DNA from: Ascoidea asiatica
Taxonomy: Eukaryota > Ascomycota > Saccharomycetes > Ascoideales > Ascoideaceae
Assembly (NCBI GenBank): GCA_001600695.1
Contig: BCKQ01000004.1
Location: 682,001-746,000, forward strand
Reading direction: 5' to 3'
Length of the DNA: 64,000 nucleotides
Position numbers and translations under genes: made by a program. Under the pieces are notes generated by a model that worked only from the letters and a program-made list of their open reading frames with translations, did not search any database and was not told where the DNA came from. Of this stretch, positions 53,728 through 63,920 are shown one piece after another. Position 1 is the stretch's first letter. Each line of letters opens with the position of its first letter.

Positions 53728-55332
53728 TTAAACGATTACAGATTCTCTTAAAAAATTATCAAGTGGAGTCATTTCAAAACTATTATTATTAATATTTCCC
53801 ATATTTGAATCATTATCATCATCATCATCATCATTATTTTGGTCATCATCATTATCAAAACTGTCATCATAACTTGCATTTTTATGAATGAATTGAGACC
53901 AAGGATATTTATTAATATAATCATCAGTTTTATTATAATTTCCAAATAATTTATTAAAACATTTTGACCACCAATTATTTTTAGATTGTTGATTATTTGA
54001 TTTTAAAAATTTTTGAGTACGATCATCAGATAAACCTAATTCATAATCAAGAATAGCTAAAATAGTTTTTTCATCATTTGTAAGAGAATTATATTCATCT
54101 TCAAATAATCTTAAAGGAGCAGCTTTTCTATTAATTGTACCTAATAATGGAGTTAAATCTAAAGGTTGATTATTTTTTAATAATGGTTTACCATGAGGTT
54201 TAAAATCTACTTTAACAGATAAATCATTTGAATATAATATTGGAATTTCATTTAAATTTTGATATATATTTTTTTTATTTGAAGAACTTGGACTAAATTC
54301 ATGATTCCATAATAATTGATCTTTTTGATCAATTTTAAAATTATTATTCTTATATTCATTAACAAAATCTTCATTAAAATCAATATCATTATCAATATCA
54401 TTATCAATATCATTATCAATATCATTATCAATGTCATTATCAATGTCATTATCAATATTATTAACATTGATGTGATTAATATCCTTATTATCTTGATCTA
54501 TTTCTTGTATATAATCATCATCATTATCGGTATCAGATTCTGGATCAGTTAAAACAAACATATCTTTACTAATGCTTTTATCATTATTATTAAATTGGGA
54601 TTCAATAGTTATATTATTATTTATATTTTTATTATTTATAATTTGTTTTGATTTTGAATTTGTAAGTGAGAATATACTTTGATTATAAGGAAGAAGAGAA
54701 AAGTTTGAGTTTGATTTTAAATTAATGTTTGCATTTGCATTTGTAATTGTATTTAAATTTGAATTTGAATTTGAATTTTGATCAAGTTTTGAAAAAATTG
54801 GACGTGAATAAGAAACATTTGAGATTGTAGAATTATTTGTATTATTATGATTATGAATAAGATTATGATTATGATTAAGGTTATTATTGAAAATGGAAGT
54901 AGAAGTACTATTTATTAAATTTTTTGAATTTTTTTTTCTTAAATCTTGAGATATATTGAAGAAATTATTATTAGTAGTAGTACTAGTAGTATTAATTCTT
55001 TCAGATAAGATTGAATCATTTTTTGAAATTTGATTAAATTGATTAGATTGAATCGAGTGATTTGGAGAATTATCAATTTTTGAATTTGAGGTAATAAATG
55101 AGCCTGGAGTTTCAAATTTAGTTTTCAAAGATAAATAGCTTTTATTATTTTTTAATGATGAATTATTATTAACATTATTGTTAATACTATTTCTATTAAT
55201 ATCATTACCAATATTTTCTGTATTATAATTATCTAAGATATTTTCATTCGCAGTAAATATTGAAGAATTTTTTTGATTTAAATTTTGATTATAATTATAT
55301 CCACCAGTTTTGGATAAATAAGGAGTAGACAT
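53728..55332 (-). CDS. Asn/Asp-rich hypothetical protein with conserved-looking C-terminal block
   Basis: 534 residues; not recognised. Residues 1-350 are low-complexity (Asn, Ser, Asp; a run of Asp-Asn-Asp-Ile repeats at about 294-320). The block at about 372-470 looks structured: VDFKPHGKPLLKNNQPLDLTPLLG, RLFEDEYNSLTNDEKTILAILDYELGLS, then NNWWSKCFNKLFGNYNK, which could form an amphipathic membrane-binding helix, and YPWSQFIHKN. It ends with an acidic stretch. Divergent from RAD3, convergent with ARP10. Confidence 0.75.
   Translation of the reverse strand: MSTPYLSKTGGYNYNQNLNQKNSSIFTANENILDNYNTENIGNDINRNSINNNVNNNSSLKNNKSYLSLKTKFETPGSFITSNSKIDNSPNHSIQSNQFNQISKNDSILSERINTTSTTTNNNFFNISQDLRKKNSKNLINSTSTSIFNNNLNHNHNLIHNHNNTNNSTISNVSYSRPIFSKLDQNSNSNSNLNTITNANANINLKSNSNFSLLPYNQSIFSLTNSKSKQIINNKNINNNITIESQFNNNDKSISKDMFVLTDPESDTDNDDDYIQEIDQDNKDINHINVNNIDNDIDNDIDNDIDNDIDNDIDNDIDFNEDFVNEYKNNNFKIDQKDQLLWNHEFSPSSSNKKNIYQNLNEIPILYSNDLSVKVDFKPHGKPLLKNNQPLDLTPLLGTINRKAAPLRLFEDEYNSLTNDEKTILAILDYELGLSDDRTQKFLKSNNQQSKNNWWSKCFNKLFGNYNKTDDYINKYPWSQFIHKNASYDDSFDNDDDQNNDDDDDDNDSNMGNINNNSFEMTPLDNFLRESVIV
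54380..54455 (-). repeat. 12-bp tandem repeat coding for Asn-Asp-Ile-Asp in the unknown protein
   Basis: About six near-perfect ATCAATATCATT-type units; two carry a T-to-G change (ATCAATGTCATT), so the array is slightly diverged. Confidence 0.9.
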
Positions 55333-56169
55333 GATTGAATTAACTTAATTGATTGAAATATTTGATATAAATAGAGAGAATGTAAATTTTCAATTAAAAA
55401 TTATCACTTAATTTAAAAAATAATAAAGTATTTGAAAATTAATGATTAATAATTGATTAATCATTGTTTTTATAAAATTTAAGACTGAAAAAAGGATCAT
55501 TTTTATTAAAAGTTACAATCCAAATTAAAGCCAGTAGTTAATTGTTTTCATTGTAATCTGATTCGTGTTTGAATGATTGTTCTTGTCTTATTATCAGAAT
55601 AAAGACTGTTTGCTGTGTTTATGTTTTTGTGTAATTGAAAAGATTTTGTTTTTTTCGCTTGTTTACAGTGTGAAATCAGAAATATCTTGATAATAAAAAG
55701 AATTACTAACCAAAAGAGAAATCTTTGTGATTAGTTTCTAGTGATTTTTGATTTGGTAATGTATTATTTGAAGTAGTAATTATGGAATCAGTGTAAAAAA
55801 TAAATTTATTATATTTGATTTATTTCCATTTTTATTTCCATGTTTATTTTCGTTTATTTATTTCATTTCTATTTTCTAGTCCCGATATCCGTAACTACCG
55901 AAAATGAAACCAGATATTTGGTTCTCCTTTGCTTGCCTTTGCAATCAAAAGTACGCTGAGAATGCTTAAAGCAAAAGAAGCGAGTGAAGTGAAATCAATT
56001 GGAATTGGAATATAATAATAATGGACTTTAAGATTATCAAATTTAATTCAATACAATTTATTTCTATATATTTCAATTCATTCAGATTATATTCAATTGC
56101 AATAAAGAATATTCAATTTATTAATATTTGATCGAGTGACTAATACATATCTGTAAATAGTGAGTTACA
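55333..56169. promoter_or_regulatory. Divergent promoter: Asn/Asp-rich gene / RAD3
   Basis: 837 bases. A small GC-richer patch at about 55880-55980 includes CCCGATATCCGTAACTACC (a TATCCG) and TTGCTTGCCTTTGC. The rest is AT-rich; no exon seen. Confidence 0.45.
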
Positions 56170-58721
56170 ATGCTGTAAGTATTTTTACTACATTCTTCTT
56201 ATGATATTTAAAGAATTAATATTTATTTACTAACTTATATTTTTTCACTTATTTAAGTTTTTATATTGATGAATTACCTGTTTATTTTCCATATCCTAAA
56301 ATATATCCAGAACAATATGCTTATATGAGGGATATTAAAAAAACTTTAGATGTTGGAGGAAATTGTATATTAGAAATGCCTTCTGGTACTGGTAAAACAA
56401 TATCTTTATTATCATTAACTGTTGCATATCAAATTTTTCATAAAGAACATAGAAGAATAATTTATTGTTCACGTACAATGTCTGAAATTGAAAAAGCTTT
56501 AGTTGAATTATATAATTTAATGAATTATAGATCAAAACAATTAGGTTATGTTGAAAATTTTAGAGGTTTAGGTTTATCAAGTAGAAAAAATTTATGTTTA
56601 CATCCAACAATTAAAAATGAAAGAAAAGGTACAATAGTTGATGAAAAATGTAGAAGATTAACAAATGGTGAAAATAAATTAAAATTAAAAAATGGTGAAA
56701 AAAATATAAATTTATGTTCATATCATGAAAAACTTTATGATTTAGATCCAGAAAATTTAATACCACCTGGAGTTTATTCTTTTGATTCTTTATTAAATTA
56801 TTGTCAAGAAATTGGTACTTGTCCATATTTTACAGTTAGAAGAATGTTACCATTTTGTAATATAATAATTTATTCATATCATTATTTATTAGATCCAAAA
56901 ATTTCTGAAAGAGTTTCAAAAGAATTATCAAAAGATAGTATAGTAATTTTTGATGAAGCTCATAATATTGATAATGTTTGTATAGAAAGTTTATCATTAG
57001 ATATTACTAATGATACTTTAAAAAAAGCTACAAGAGGTTCAAATAGTTTAAATAAAGCTGTAATTGATTTAAAAAAAAATGATTCTCAAAAATTACAAGA
57101 TGAATATGAACAACTTGTAAATGGTTTAAGACTTGAAAATTTATCAACTTCAACAACTTCAGCAACTTCAACAAATACAGAAAATGAACCATTTGTTGAA
57201 AATCCAGTTTTACCAAATGATATTATAACAGAATCAATTCCTGGTAATATAAGAAGAGCAGAACATTTTATTTCATTTTTAAAAAGATTTATAGAATATT
57301 TAAAAACAAGAATGAAAGTTTTATTTGTTGTTTCTGAAACTCCTTCAACATTTTTAACACATCTTAAAGAATTTACATTTATTGATAAAAAACCATTAAA
57401 ATTTTGTTCAGAAAGATTATCATTATTAGTTAAAACTTTAAATAATACTGAAATTGAAGATTTTACAGCTTTAAAAGATATTGCAACATTTGCAACATTA
57501 GTTTCAACATATGAAAATGGATTTCAATTAATTTTAGAACCTTTTGAAACAGATGAAGCAAAAGTACCAAATCCAATATTAAGATTTGCATGTCTTGATG
57601 CATCAATTGCAATAAAACCAATATTTGAAAAATTTTCTTCAATAATTATAACTTCAGGTACAATATCACCATTAGATATGTATCCAAGAATGCTTAAATT
57701 TGAAACAATTTTACAAAAATCATATTCAATGACATTAACAAGAAAAACATTTTTACCAATGATTATTACCAAAGGTTCAGATCAAGTTGCAATATCATCA
57801 AGATTTGAAATTAGAAATGATTTAAGTGTTGTAAGAAATTATGGTACATTATTAATTGAATTTTCTAAAATTACACCAGATGGATTAGTTGTTTTTTTTC
57901 CATCATATTTATATATGGAAAGTATAATTTCAATGTGGCAAACAATGGGAATTTTAGATGAAGTTTGGAAATATAAATTAATTTTAGTTGAAACACCAGA
58001 TGCTCAAGAAACTTCATTAGCTTTAGAAACTTATAGAATTGCATGTTCAAATGGTAGAGGAGCAATATTATTATCAGTTGCTCGTGGTAAAGTTTCAGAA
58101 GGTATTGATTTTGATCATCATTATGGTAGAACAGTAATTTTAATTGGTATACCATTTCAATATACAGAATCTAGAATTTTAAAAGCAAGATTAGAATTTT
58201 TAAGAGATAATTTTCAAATTAAAGAAAATGATTTTTTATCATTTGATGCAATGAGACATGGATCACAATGTTTAGGTAGAGTTTTAAGAGGTAAAGATGA
58301 TTATGGATTAATGATTTTAGCAGATAGAAGATTTTTACGTAAAAAAAATCAATTACCAAAATGGATTGGACAAAGATTATTAGAATCTGAAATAAATTTA
58401 TCAATTGATATTGGAATTTCTCATGCCAAAAAATTTTTTAGAGAACAAGCACAACCTATGGATTCTAAAGATCAAGAAGGTATTTCAGTTTGGAATTATG
58501 AACAATTAATTGAATTTCAAAAATCAGAAGAAGGATTTGATCAAAGTAATCGACTTGATTCAAATAAATCAAATGGAAATCAAAGTGATAATCAGAATGT
58601 AAATGTAAATGTAAATGTAAATGTAAATGAAAATGATGATATGGATGTGAATATGGATATAGATATGGAAGAAGATGGTGGACTTACAATTGAAGAACAA
58701 ATGGCATTAGAGAATTTGTAA
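56170..58721 (+). CDS. RAD3: RAD3, TFIIH DNA helicase (XPD), with 5-nt first exon
   Basis: 5'-3' helicase of TFIIH for transcription initiation and nucleotide excision repair. Exon 1 is only 56170-56174 (ATG CT), the intron 56175-56257 (GTAAGT, TTACTAAC branch, AAG acceptor), and exon 2 runs 56258-58721. Joined, the start is MLFYIDELPVYFPYPKIYPEQ, matching MKFYIDDLPVLFPYPKIYPEQ of yeast; 822 residues in all. Walker A is GTGKT with Lys48 exactly as in Rad3; four iron-sulphur cysteines (NLCLHP, EKCRRL, NLCSYH, GTCPYF); DEAH box in VIFDEAHNIDN; QCLGRVLRGKDDYG near the end of the motor. An acidic C-terminus with VNVNVNVN repeats. The intron-less reading would lose the first 24 residues. Confidence 0.97.
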
Positions 58722-58868
58722 TTATACAGTGATTAAAGTAATTAAAGTAATTAATGTAACTAATGTAATTTTAATGTAGTTTGATGTTAATTATAGTATT
58801 AATAGTAATATAATAATATATTTAGATAGTAGTATAATAAAATAATAAGATAATAGATAATAGATAAA

Positions 58869-59570
58869 TTAACGATTTGATTTTGCTACACGTTCAACTT
58901 CATCTTTCTTTTTAATTGCATAAGAAGTTGAAGAACCTTTTGCAGCATTAATTAATTCTTCTGCTAAACATTCAGCAATTGTTTTAATATTTCTAAAAGA
59001 AGCTTCTCTTGCACCAATTGTAATTAAAGCAATAGCTTGATTAACTCTTCTTAATGGAGAAACATCAACAGCAGTTCTTCTAACATTACCAGCACTACCA
59101 GTTCTTGTTGAATCTTCTCTTGGACCAGTATTAACAATAGCATCAACTAAAACTTGTAATGGATTTAAATCAGTTAAAACATTAATAATTTCTAAAGAAT
59201 GTTTAACAATTCTAACAGCTTTTAATTTTTTACCATTATTTCTACCATTCATCATTAAAGAATTTGTTAATCTTTCAACAATTGGACAATTTGATTTTCT
59301 AAATCTTTTTGAAGCATAACGTCCAGCAGTATGAGCAATATAAACAGGAGATCTTATTTGAATATAATCAGTTAAAGAAATATCTTTAATAGTAACATCA
59401 TCATAAGACCATTTATTAAATAAACGAATTTGATTTTGAGCAGATTGAATATCATTTGGGATTTTTGTTGCTAATTCAACAAATTTAATTTCTTCAACAA
59501 CATCAAAATCTTCTTGAATTTCTTCAACTTCTTCAACTGGAACTTCAGTTTGTGATTCAACGTCAGACAT
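58869..59570 (-). CDS. RPS5: 40S ribosomal protein S5 (uS7)
   Basis: 233 residues. An acidic Glu/Val-rich N-terminus (about 1-25) precedes the conserved uS7 body: [119 protein letters not shown] and the C-terminal [16 protein letters not shown]. No intron. Convergent with RAD3 (147-base gap), divergent from PDA1. Confidence 0.98.
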   Translation of the reverse strand: MSDVESQTEVPVEEVEEIQEDFDVVEEIKFVELATKIPNDIQSAQNQIRLFNKWSYDDVTIKDISLTDYIQIRSPVYIAHTAGRYASKRFRKSNCPIVERLTNSLMMNGRNNGKKLKAVRIVKHSLEIINVLTDLNPLQVLVDAIVNTGPREDSTRTGSAGNVRRTAVDVSPLRRVNQAIALITIGAREASFRNIKTIAECLAEELINAAKGSSTSYAIKKKDEVERVAKSNR

Positions 59571-59977
59571 TTTGATATATTATATTATATTATATTTTAT
59601 CTTATGATATCCCTTTATCTTTTATCTTTTATCTTTAAACTGATAATTATTAATAAGTCTTAGTATCTAAGATATAATAATTTTTTCAATGATCTTTTTA
59701 AGAAAAGTAAAATTGAAAAATTGATAATAGGTTGATAGTAAGTAGTAAGTAGTAAGTGGTAAGTGGTAAGTGGTAAGTAGTTTGGATAGTATGTAAGTAA
59801 TATATTAACTTAATAAAATTTCACACCCATGGTAAAGATCGTTTCCGGTGGTTAAGCTAGAGTGGGAGAGTAAAGAGAGACAATACGAAGAGTGGTGTTG
59901 GTAGTAGTAGTAGTAGTGGTAGTAGTAGTGGTAGTGCACTGCTCAGGGAAAGAAGCCAAACTGGAAAAAAGAGAAGC

Positions 59978-60021
59978 AGCGCAGAAACAGCGCAGAAACA
60001 GTGCAAAACAAGCGCAGAATC
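59978..60021. repeat. Four tandem 11-bp units, AGCGCAGAAAC type, upstream of RPS5
   Basis: Units at 59978, 59989, 60000 and 60011. The first two are identical (AGCGCAGAAAC); the third is AGTGCAAAACA and the fourth AGCGCAGAATC. The period is exactly 11 throughout. Confidence 0.95.
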
Positions 60022-60216
60022 AGGAAAGAAAGTATCCGTGCATGGAAATATAGTGAGCAGACTGCAATGGGAAAACCTTGCTGCGGATATAGATGCTAGC
60101 TCTTTTATAAGACGGAGTGGTGAAATATTTCAAACACATGATTATTGAGCAAGTCATGGTATTGTTCCAATTTGGATTTTAAGGAATATTATTATTTTTT
60201 AGCACATGTTTATAGG

Positions 60217-60237
60217 TAGGGCTTTGCTATAGCCCTA
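60217..60237. promoter_or_regulatory. Perfect inverted repeat TAGGGCT / AGCCCTA, Tbf1-like
   Basis: Arms 60217-60223 and 60231-60237 with a 7-nt spacer, about 650 bases upstream of the RPS5 ATG. As I recall, ribosomal-protein promoters in Candida albicans use a palindromic Tbf1 site of the GGGCTATAGCCC kind together with Cbf1 sites. CACATG boxes nearby (60135, 60203) could be weak Cbf1-type sites. Confidence 0.5.
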
Positions 60238-61553
60238 GTGAGATAATAAAATTATTTGAATAACAATATACTACAGTACAATAATTATTATTGTTAACGA
60301 TAGAATTACTGATCTCGATAAATAAGGTATTTGGTCAATAAAATCAACAGAAGTTCAAGTAAAGATGGAAATAATACTAATTGAATTCAAAAATGTAGAA
60401 AATATTGAATATAATAAATAAATAGCTAAGATTGAAGTATTCTAAGTTTATTAGTAACTAAAAATATAATTAATAATGAAAAATTGTAGTATTTTAGTAA
60501 TTTAGTAAATATTTAAAATGGGATTTTTAAGTAAGTAAATTAAGGATAATTGATTGATTAATTGCTTAATTGAAAGAGGCAACCATTTGAATAAATGAAT
60601 AAATTAATGCAAATAACTAACTTGAAATATTAAAAGCATGAATATCATAATCTGGAGAAGATGGAAGTGATTATGATTATTCTTTAAATTGGTGATTTCA
60701 ATGATAGTCATTTTATTCATTAATATTCATTTAAGATAAGTAATATAAGTAATAAGTAATATAAGTAAGAGAGAGTGATTTATCCGAGAGCGGAGTACCG
60801 TTGCAGTGGTTCCTACCTGCTCTGATTTTAACCTGGGTGTGGTATTCCCGATTGGGCTGCAAACCGCGTGGATGCCCAGACTGCCAACACCACCGAGATT
60901 GTAATAACAGCAGCAGCAGCAGCTGATGTTCTCTCTTCTCTCTCTTCTCTTCTGTACTACTATCACTGCTTTATTACTATTTCTGTTACTGTCCTTGTAA
61001 GGGCCTGCACTGCTGACTGCCCTCGTTCATCCCCCTCCCTGGACACACCTTCCGGACTGGGACCACCACTACTCACTCTTCACACTCTTCACACTCTCCA
61101 CACATACTAAATCCAATAACTACCACTACTCCCCTGGCTAAAACAGAACCGTGTCCGTGTTTCTGGAGCAAAAAGGATCGGATATGCTCCATTGCCAGCC
61201 TATGTGAGTCTGGGTGAATAAAAAACCCGATAGATTACATACTATTTACAAGCATTGATTATCCTTAATTTAATTAATTAACACTATCTGAACTATTAAA
61301 TATATTAATTATCAATTATCTTCATTGAATTAATATATCAAAATATATTAAAATATTAAAATATTGAATATTGAATATTGAATATTAATATTACAAATCA
61401 ATTGATTTTAATATTATTTATTATATATTTGTATATTTACTATATTTATGATAATATTTAATCATTACCTTTATCAATTTATAATTACAAAATCATAGAC
61501 ATACATACATTAATAATTACATAGAATCATAGAATCATAGAAACAGATTGAAA

Positions 61554-62885
61554 ATGTTTAAATCTGCTATTAGACAATCTACTTTAAATCCATTAAAGAG
61601 ATCTTTAATTAATCCAATTAATTCAATTAAACCAATAACTTCATTCAATTCAATTAAATCTTTTAATTCAATAAATAATTTAAATAATTTAAATAATTTA
61701 AATAATTTAAATAAACGTAATTTATCAACTGAAACTACAAAAGATATTAATAATAATAATGATGATTTAGTTGATATTACTTTACCTCCAACTTCTTTTG
61801 AAGCTTATGAAATAGATTTACCTGATTTAACTTTTACAACTGAAAAATCAACTTTATTACAAATGTATAAAGATATGATTATAATTAGAAGAATGGAAAT
61901 GGCTGCTGATGCTCTTTATAAAGCTAAAAAAATTAGAGGCTTTTGTCATTTATCTGTTGGTCAAGAAGCTATAGCTGTTGGTATTGAAAATGCTATAACT
62001 AAAAAAGATTCTGTAATAACTTCATATAGATGTCATGGTTTTACTTATATGAGAGGTGCTTCTGTTAAAGAAGTTCTTGGTGAATTAATGGGTAGAAGAA
62101 TTGGTGTTTCTTATGGTAAAGGTGGTTCAATGCATATGTATACAACTGGTTTTTATGGTGGTAATGGTATTGTTGGTGCTCAAGTACCTTTAGGTACAGG
62201 TTTAGCATTTGCTCATAAATATAAAAATGAAAAAAATTGTACTTTTAATTTATATGGTGATGGTGCCGCAAATCAAGGTCAAGTTTTTGAAAGTTTTAAT
62301 ATGGCAAAATTATATGATTTACCATGTATTTATGTTTGTGAAAATAATAAATATGGTATGGGTACTTCTGCTGCAAGATCTTCTGCAATGACTGAATATT
62401 ATAAAAGAGGTCAATATATTCCAGGTTTAAAAGTTAATGGTATGGATATTTTAGCAACTTATCAAGCTTCAAAATTTGCAAAAGATTGGGCAATTTCTGG
62501 TAAAGGTCCTTTAGTTTTAGAATTTGAAACTTATAGATATGGTGGTCATTCAATGTCTGATCCTGGTACAACTTATAGAACTAGAGAAGAAGTTCAACAT
62601 ATGAGATCAACTAATGATCCAATTAATGGTTTAAAAAGTAAATTATTAGAATTTAATATTGCTAATGAAGATGAAATTAAATCTTATGATAAAGCTGCAA
62701 GAAAATATGTTGATGAACAAGTTAAAGAAGCTGATGCTTCTCCTCCTCCAGAAGCTAAAATGAGTATATTATTTGAAGATGTTTATGTTCCAGGTAGTGA
62801 AATTCCAGTTTTAAGAGGTCGTATCTCTGATGATTCTTGGGATTTTGCTAAAAATGCCTTTGTTCACACTCACAGACAACAATAA
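61554..62885 (+). CDS. PDA1: Pyruvate dehydrogenase E1 component, alpha subunit (mitochondrial)
   Basis: 443 residues from ATG 61554 (an in-frame TTG at 61548 is not used). An Asn/Leu/Ser/Ile presequence with NLNNLNNLNNLNKRNLST (about 45-62), then the E1-alpha fold: MYKDMIIIRRMEMAADALYKAKKIRGFCHLSVGQEAIAVG, HGFTYMRGASVKEVLGELMGR, YGKGGSMHMY, the thiamine-diphosphate motif GDGAANQGQVFESFNMAKL..ENNKYGMGTS, and the phosphorylation-loop sequence YGGHSMSDPGTTYRTREEV, whose Ser is the kinase target in the family. It pairs with PDB1, 40 kb upstream on the same strand. Confidence 0.97.
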   Translation: MFKSAIRQSTLNPLKRSLINPINSIKPITSFNSIKSFNSINNLNNLNNLNNLNKRNLSTETTKDINNNNDDLVDITLPPTSFEAYEIDLPDLTFTTEKSTLLQMYKDMIIIRRMEMAADALYKAKKIRGFCHLSVGQEAIAVGIENAITKKDSVITSYRCHGFTYMRGASVKEVLGELMGRRIGVSYGKGGSMHMYTTGFYGGNGIVGAQVPLGTGLAFAHKYKNEKNCTFNLYGDGAANQGQVFESFNMAKLYDLPCIYVCENNKYGMGTSAARSSAMTEYYKRGQYIPGLKVNGMDILATYQASKFAKDWAISGKGPLVLEFETYRYGGHSMSDPGTTYRTREEVQHMRSTNDPINGLKSKLLEFNIANEDEIKSYDKAARKYVDEQVKEADASPPPEAKMSILFEDVYVPGSEIPVLRGRISDDSWDFAKNAFVHTHRQQ

Positions 62886-63249
62886 TTACTCTAATTACCT
62901 ACTTACATACTTACTTTAGAATTATTTAATCAATAAATTTCAATAAATATTAATCAATACATTTATTTTTACTCAATTACATACTTAATACAATACTTAA
63001 TACAATATTTAATAAGATATTTAATTGTATTTTGTAGTAAACCCACAAACACGGTCTCATTTCCACTCATTTTTTTTGTTCCGGTGGAGTATTTCTTTAC
63101 ACCATGTTTAAAATTGAAATAAATGAATGAACTGAATATACTGTATATTAAATAGATTATACAATAGTAAATATATTTATCAATTAATTAACAACTATAT
63201 AAATATATAAATATATAAATATATAAATATAACCAAATAATATATTAAA
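62886..63249. other. Intergenic PDA1/SPC2
   Basis: 364 AT-rich bases with a small patch CCCACAAACACGG and TTCCGGTGG (about 63043-63090), probably the SPC2 promoter. Confidence 0.5.
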
Positions 63250-63920
63250 ATGGAAGCAAATATAAAGAGAATAAACATTCAGTAAGTCAATTAACTAATT
63301 AATAACAAAACCTTAACATATAATTCAATTCATATTCTAACTAACTTTCCTACTTTAGTTCTGCAAATGATTTAAAAAATAATTGTGATGATAATTTACC
63401 ATATATTTTTCAAAAACTTAATTTTAAACAAAATTTTTTATTAAAAGATATTGAATTAACTTTATCTTTAATATTATCAATAATTGCTTCAATTACTTAT
63501 TATATTGATAAAAAATTTGATTTTAAATTATCTTATAATTATACTTTAATCTTAGTTCTTTCTTACATTTTTTTTCAATTAATTTTATTAATTCATAATT
63601 ACTTTTTTCAAAAAAATATAAAATATATTGGTTATTATAATAATGATAATAATAAGAATAATAATAATGACAATAAGAATAATAATGATGGAAGAAAAAT
63701 AATTATTGAAACAACAATAAATAAAAAAAAACCAGAACCAAATTATTTTATTAAAATTCAATTAATAAATTCTAAAATTTCAAATCCAAAAAAATTAATT
63801 AAAAGTAAACCTTTTGAAACTTCAATTAGTTTTACAAAATTATTTAATGAAAATGGTTTTTTACAATTAGATGAATTTCAAAATTTTTTTCAAAATACAA
63901 TCTCAAAAATGTCAAATTAA
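63250..63920 (+). CDS. SPC2: Signal peptidase complex subunit 2 (SPC2), spliced
   Basis: Exon 1 is 63250-63281 (MEANIKRINI), intron 63282-63358 (77 nt; GTAAGT, CTAACTAAC branch, TAG), exon 2 63359-63920; 197 residues. No exon-2 ATG opens it, so a simple ORF scan misses it. Two membrane helices (about 55-70 and 88-105) flank the family-typical YYIDKKFDFKLSYNYTLILVLSYIFF. The second half resembles Spc2: IKYIGYY, an Asn-rich insertion, EPNYFIKIQLI and FTKLFNENGFLQLDEFQNFF (Spc2 has VFNESGYLQNDAYFKWF). It supports the ER signal peptidase. Confidence 0.85.

Larger units (their letters stand above)
59571..61553. promoter_or_regulatory. Divergent promoter region RPS5/PDA1 (2 kb) with two GC islands
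   Basis: RPS5 side: TAAGT(A/G)G 7-bp repeats (about 59737-59780); an island at 59825-60110 with ACACCCATGG, GTA repeats, four 11-bp AGCGCAGAAAC-type units and TATCCG (60033). Then CACATG boxes (60135-60140, 60203-60208) and a TAGGGCT/AGCCCTA hairpin (60217-60237). PDA1 side: an island at 60775-61220 starting with TATCCG-AGAGC-GGAGTACCG (60781-60800), then CAG repeats, pyrimidine tracts and CACTCTTCA repeats (about 61070-61095), followed by about 330 bases of AT-rich leader. No protein-like ORF. Confidence 0.55.

Noticed and set aside
60868-61110. 80-codon ORF upstream of PDA1
   Set aside because: Encoded by CAG, CT and CACTCTTCA repeats within the PDA1 promoter island; low-complexity translation.
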